From: Pomphorhynchus laevis
Taxonomy: Eukaryota; Acanthocephala; Palaeacanthocephala; Echinorhynchida; Pomphorhynchidae
DNA: 64,000 bases
Reading direction: 5' to 3'
NCBI GenBank assembly: GCA_012934845.2
Contig: WNNJ02003440.1
Span: forward strand, 186,001 to 250,000
Position 1 is the first letter of the stretch; the number at the start of each line of letters is the position of its first letter. The position numbers and the translations under genes are program-made. The notes under the pieces were generated by a model. The model saw nothing but the letters and a program-made list of their open reading frames with translations. It ran no database searches and was not told the origin of the DNA. Below, one piece after another: positions 60,513 through 64,000 of this stretch.

Positions 60513-61047
60513 ATGTGATTTTAGAGTCTAATCTTAATTCATAGGACGGAGAACGGTAAAGGACGCAGAATCGGGATCGTCGACCATTTCCCAGTGTAAA
60601 AGCAAGACCTTCAAAGGAATAACCAATATCGTCGCGAAAAGCCGAGATATTCGATACCAGGAGACTATTTCGCACATAGGCGGCTACCCCACCTCCACGT
60701 TTACCACATGAGCGATCCGAACGTATTACAAAATAGTTAGGGATGGCAACACAGTCATCCGAAATGTCAGAATGTAGCCATGTTTCGGTTATACAAAATA
60801 CATCAAAACGTTTCGAAGTAACTATGAATTTAATTTCCGAGAACTGAGCCAGGAGACTACGAACATTTGAATAACCGACAAAAATGTTCGTATAATGGGA
60901 AAATTTGACACGCTCGGTGACACTATCGAAGTTTACTAGTTTTCCTACACACGAACCATCACTACTAAAGAGGTCTGACTCTACAGGAGTAAGGGATGCC
61001 ACCGGACAGTCGGACGCCACTTGACCACCCGAAAATTCCGTACACAT
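60436..61047 (-). CDS. CR1-like ORF2, N-terminal APE endonuclease part
   Basis: 203 codons. GYSNVRSLLAQFSEIKF begins the fold, FCITETWLHSDI carries the catalytic Glu, and KRGGGVAAYVRNSL follows. Its start overlaps the end of ORF1 by 67 nt in a different frame, as in bicistronic LINEs. The frame runs out near 60450, where the RT frame (from 60512) takes over. Confidence 0.85.
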   Translation of the reverse strand: MCTEFSGGQVASDCPVASLTPVESDLFSSDGSCVGKLVNFDSVTERVKFSHYTNIFVGYSNVRSLLAQFSEIKFIVTSKRFDVFCITETWLHSDISDDCVAIPNYFVIRSDRSCGKRGGGVAAYVRNSLLVSNISAFRDDIGYSFEGLAFTLGNGRRSRFCVLYRSPSYELRLDSKITFAEFIFVSSDFAPGRLQYPPNRLEK

Positions 61048-61775
61048 AAGTTACCCTCACCACTTTCCAGCCGTCGATGCAGCTCGTTGAAAGCCTCGTG
61101 TCTTCTCAAACGATCTGCGGGAGATAAATCACGGAGTATATGAAAATCAGAGCGCGATAATCTAAATGCATGCTTGAGTAGGAAGTCAACATGATCTTTT
61201 GAGTCTAGAACAACTTTTAGAAGTCTAGGTCTATCTGAAAGTTTCTTGCCTAGACGAAAAACTCTTCGAACTTTAAGACACTTCGCAACATCCACATCGC
61301 ACTGGAGAAAAATCTTAGAAAACACTGCGCGAAGATGCATAATATCGTCATCCAGTCTACTTTGGGGATTGTTACTGAGAGATTCTTCAACACCGCTGAC
61401 GATAACGTTTAACTCTCTTCTGGAGTTAAATTGTCTAGAGCTAAATTGTTTAGGGCTAGCAGACGGAACTAATGAAGAATTAGTCTCAGGGGTAATCGAT
61501 GGCCGACGATGATTTGGAGGAATCACTGCATGTTGTTTATTATTTGGAAGGCTAACTATTTGTCGTAGATTATCTATAGGCCTAACTATAATCTGACTAG
61601 CCTTTGCAAGATCCTTAACGCTCTCAATAAACGGGGCTACTAGAGGAGCAACACATAAACTGCAGCGGTGATGCAGTTGCTGCGGGTAAGCACAAGGACG
61701 CTCAGTACAATCGCTACCTAGAGGACAGTTTTGAGAACAATCACTGCCCGAGGAAGTGTTAACAGGAGTTGACAT
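60981..61775 (-). CDS. CR1-like ORF1 (264 codons), nucleic-acid-binding protein
   Basis: The N-terminus is Cys/His rich (CSQNCPLGSDCTERPC then HHRCSLC, residues about 14-39). After a Ser-rich linker comes a conserved region: ELNVIVSGVEES, KVRRVFRLGKKLSDRPRLLK and FHILRDLSPADRLRRHEAF. This resembles the ORF1 proteins of helminth CR1-type LINEs, thought to bind element RNA. The frame is intact from start codon to stop. Confidence 0.8.
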   Translation of the reverse strand: MSTPVNTSSGSDCSQNCPLGSDCTERPCAYPQQLHHRCSLCVAPLVAPFIESVKDLAKASQIIVRPIDNLRQIVSLPNNKQHAVIPPNHRRPSITPETNSSLVPSASPKQFSSRQFNSRRELNVIVSGVEESLSNNPQSRLDDDIMHLRAVFSKIFLQCDVDVAKCLKVRRVFRLGKKLSDRPRLLKVVLDSKDHVDFLLKHAFRLSRSDFHILRDLSPADRLRRHEAFNELHRRLESGEGNLCVRNFRVVKWRPTVRWHPLLL

Positions 61776-61789
61776 AAATATATTCCTAA

Positions 61790-62778
61790 AATAACGTATA
61801 AGCTGTTAACGCTATTAGAACGAAAAATTTTTAATCATAATAAAGAATTGAAACAGAAACTGAATGCAGTTGCAAAAGTATTAATTTTGATAAAATATTG
61901 TGACCAATAAATGTACCGTACAACATCTCTTCATATGTGATTAGCAAGTATATTTCGTTTCGCAAAACAAAAAATAATAATGGCATCTCTGTTAAAATTA
62001 TTTAACAATAGATGTTAAATCTCTGTTCACAAATGTCCCTTTGTTATAAGCTTTACAGTTAGCATACGAATTACCTTTAGGAAACAATCAACGGTTTATA
62101 AACGGGTAATCCTCTTGACCCAGTGCTTGTTGGGTCGTATATTAGAAAATGGGAAGCAACACATTTAAAATATATGAATACATACCTGGCTTAGGTATGT
62201 TTATGCCGCATTAATTCTTTTGATGAAACCATTAGACCCAGATTTAATCTGGGTAGACTAAATAATGTAGATAACAATATTCAATGGATATTAACAAAAG
62301 TAAAATATTGTCTGCTATCTTTTCTTAATGTAAAAATAATGTTTCGCAAAAGATTTATAAATTTTATGCGGAAATATTTTTATCGATGGATAATACATAA
62401 TTTACTTTGTATTGGAATAAGTTACTATTTAATCAAATTTAATCAGAGAAAATACGTCCTTAATACGTATTTGGAACTGCTGATATGTTGGGTAGAGGAG
62501 TTAGGGGCCGAAACCTGATAGCATAGCAGTTCCTCCTGATGACCTCTAATCCTTATTCTGATACAACGTCTGTTATTTATTACTCAATTCATAAAAATGA
62601 CGTTTATTTTAAATTTCAATTTTTTTATTTTAACTTGATTTAAATTATAGAAAATTTAAAAACAATAATTAATTTTATTATTTAATTATTAAATTTTGAT
62701 TTAGCATTATTTTGCATTATTATATTTTGTTTATTTTATAATTATATTAAATACGTAGATTCAGTTAGCTGATTTGAT
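61790..62778 (+). mobile_element. PLE remnant, second Penelope lineage plus terminal repeat
   Basis: The beginning resembles the first 90 bases of the window. At about 62010-62060 it reads DVKSLFTNVPL and ALQLAY, a motif A wording different from the YDFSTLYTNLDL of the other copies, so it is another PLE lineage or an old chimera. A GNPLDPVL block (motif B) follows near 62110. From about 62400 to 62778 runs the shared PLE terminal region. Decayed. Confidence 0.6.
62476..62551 (+). other. Conserved structured motif in PLE terminus (copy 3)
   Basis: CTGATATG/CATAGCAG and TAGAGG/CCTCTA interleave as in copies 1 and 2; GAAAC and CTGATGA are both intact. Confidence 0.4.
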
Positions 62779-62789
62779 TGTAGACTAAA

Positions 62790-63119
62790 GAAGTAACATT
62801 CCTAAAAAGTGGAAGATTTCCGCAGCTTCTTCACTTGTTTTATAGTAGACGCACTTTGTTCTATATAATGGTTTTGTTAAGTGACTGAGCGGATAAGAGA
62901 AATGAAGTGATTCCTTGCAAAATAGGTTCATTTCAAAAACTCAAAGCCTGGATTTATGTATATATTACCAAACTCTATAAGTTGCTACATTTTGCCCAAC
63001 AAATAAGATAAGATAAGGATTTTCTTAAACAAAACTTGTAACCGATAAAAAACGTGTTACACAGAACAAAACATGCAAGAAAACAAAAATAATATCAATT
63101 CGTTAATCATTCCATCTTC
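62790..63119. other. Spacer and probable 3' tail of the R1/jockey-like LINE
   Basis: No frame or repeat is recognised. It lies between the PLE terminus and the last LINE. Confidence 0.4.
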
Positions 63120-64000
63120 TATTTATTCTACGGCCTCAGGTCCAGCGGGATCTGAGCCCTCCAGCTAATCCAACACGCCGCTCTTCGACTGAACCACCCG
63201 GGGTCTATCACCCCCGAAGAATCCAATCTAGGCGGACTATGCGCGGTAATCGCGAGATGAGGAGCTTGAGAAACCTTAGTCTTTGCTCTGGAGGACGTCC
63301 TCTCGAAAAGAAGACTAATCCCGAGATAGCCCAAGTACCCCAGAGGCGCACTTGGGTTTTCCCATTCAACGACAGATGCTGAGCCCGTTTCAGGGCCCAC
63401 CTAGCTTTCTTCAGGATACGTTTAAGTCTATCCAGGTCAGCTTTCGCCGACCAGTTCACCGTAACAGTGAACCCCAGGTATTTTACTCGACTTGTGAAGG
63501 TAGGGAGTGGTTGATTAGTCAATATAGAAGATAGAGCTGAGAGTGCTAGTCTCTTTAATTTTTTCTTTGTCGCAGGGGTGCCATGAAAGACAACTACCTG
63601 CGATTTGGATGAATTTAAAATAAGATTGGATAGGGTCAGCTGGTCTGTTAATCTTAAAAAGAAACGGCTGATGTCCGAAGCGACATCTTTGCACCTGCGT
63701 CCAGAGAACAGGGCCGTGGTATCATCAGCGTATACCACTAGATGTTGATCACGTTTAAAATTCTTGAATAGTACAATGGAGGCAGCAAGAAATAAGATAG
63801 GAGAAAGTGGGGATCCTTGGGGCACACCTGTAATAGGGTAGAACTGACACGCATCAGGGTCGTCTTCATAGTAGAACCTCTTGGAACACTGTAATATCTC
63901 CACCCTGTTAACAATTCTCGCAGGCAACCCGAGGGACCTGAGAGAGGAGATAACAAAGGGAATGGAAATGCGGTCAAATGCAGCAGAAAAGTCAAGGAAA
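63120..64000 (-). mobile_element. R1/jockey-like LINE, 3' part, runs off the window
   Basis: GC-richer. The minus strand enters the window inside the RT and is open to a stop at 63208. A second frame (DRPRVVQSKSGVLD) just downstream looks like the former C-terminus after a shift. It belongs to a different family from the CR1-like and restriction-like-endonuclease elements. Confidence 0.8.
63208..64000 (-). CDS. R1/jockey-like reverse transcriptase, partial
   Basis: Reading from the window edge: FLDFSAAFDRISIPFV (motif A), GVPQGSPLSPILFLA (motif B), HLVVYADDTTALFSG (motif C), then VKYLGFTVTVNWSAKAD and a thumb region ending LDWILRG. About 260 codons are open without interruption, which suggests fairly recent activity. 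The N-terminal RT, the endonuclease and ORF1 would lie beyond 64000. Confidence 0.85.
   Translation of the reverse strand, partial: FLDFSAAFDRISIPFVISSLRSLGLPARIVNRVEILQCSKRFYYEDDPDACQFYPITGVPQGSPLSPILFLAASIVLFKNFKRDQHLVVYADDTTALFSGRRCKDVASDISRFFLRLTDQLTLSNLILNSSKSQVVVFHGTPATKKKLKRLALSALSSILTNQPLPTFTSRVKYLGFTVTVNWSAKADLDRLKRILKKARWALKRAQHLSLNGKTQVRLWGTWAISGLVFFSRGRPPEQRLRFLKLLISRLPRIVRLDWILRG

Larger units (their letters stand above)
58050..61785 (-). mobile_element. CR1-like LINE, nearly full length
   Basis: Minus strand, in order: ORF1 (61775-60981), an APE-type endonuclease, then reverse transcriptase to a stop at 58074. The C-terminus RRGINMWNSLPEEVVASPSL is typical of CR1-group ORF2. 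The 3' tail is TTTGCTTTTGTTTTATTTTT. Coding density is high and only one clear frame change is seen, so it is the youngest LINE here. It lies next to PLE sequence on both sides. Confidence 0.9.

Overview
The window looks like AT-rich nuclear DNA of an invertebrate metazoan. The evidence is Penelope-like elements, CR1-, R1- and RTE-like LINEs, non-LTR elements with a C-terminal restriction-like endonuclease, Ty3/gypsy-type LTR fossils, MITEs, two large AT-rich satellites and spliceosomal signals of the form TTTAG|exon|GTAAGT. I cannot name the species. There are no bacterial operons, rRNAs, CRISPR arrays or confident functional tRNA genes.

The main result is a host locus on the + strand, from about 3.95 to 49.6 kb, that ordinary ORF finding misses. 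I find 19 clean copies, one copy with an odd acceptor, and several decayed copies of an exon exactly 66 nt long. Each clean copy has an AG acceptor and a GTAAGT-like donor (one uses GCAAGT) and is open for 21 codons in the same frame. All are symmetric phase 2-2, so each adds one 22-residue repeat: [IL]-x-F-x-[ND]-T-x-[FVL]-E followed by x-NSSLVISGNV and two variable residues. The split codon always gives Ile or Leu. Four exons at 35.5-36.3 kb are still packed with 133-221 nt introns. Elsewhere the introns have been inflated by transposons and satellites. The product is probably a long beta-solenoid (beta-helix or LRR-like) protein with a potential N-glycosylation sequon at a fixed repeat position. 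The architecture recalls the symmetric micro-exon genes of schistosomes and the bicycle genes of aphids, but the repeat itself is not one I recognise.

Layout: 0-3 kb holds a Penelope-like element, a MITE, a Penelope fragment and a short reading frame resembling protein phosphatase inhibitor 2. 3.4-4.86 kb is a recent 729-bp tandem duplication that copied one 66-nt exon. 5-14.6 kb has exons among MITEs, a long inverted repeat and LINE scraps. 14.6-23 kb has an old RTE-like LINE, a large palindrome with tRNA-like arms and a broken Ty3/gypsy-type element. 23.6-27.2 kb has exons around a 370-bp tandem repeat with inverted ends. 27.9-35.3 kb has a Penelope fragment and about 59 copies of a 103-bp satellite. 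35.5-40.6 kb has an exon cluster split by an antisense Penelope element. 40.6-44.1 kb is a 124-bp satellite of about 28.6 units, each carrying a donor and an acceptor splice site. 44.7-48.5 kb has a LINE scrap and a restriction-like-endonuclease non-LTR element. 49.5 kb is the last exon found. 51.6-62.8 kb is a nest: a Penelope element holds a second restriction-like-endonuclease element, which holds a Ty3/gypsy element with 71-bp LTRs and a 5-bp target duplication. Next to it lies a nearly intact CR1-like LINE. 63.1-64 kb is an R1/jockey-like LINE running off the window.

The transposons do not work together; they are a layered record of insertions. The functional candidate is the cassette-exon gene. 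Its introns now hold dozens of decoy splice sites (124-bp satellite) and dozens of AATAAA signals (103-bp satellite), which could affect its RNA processing.
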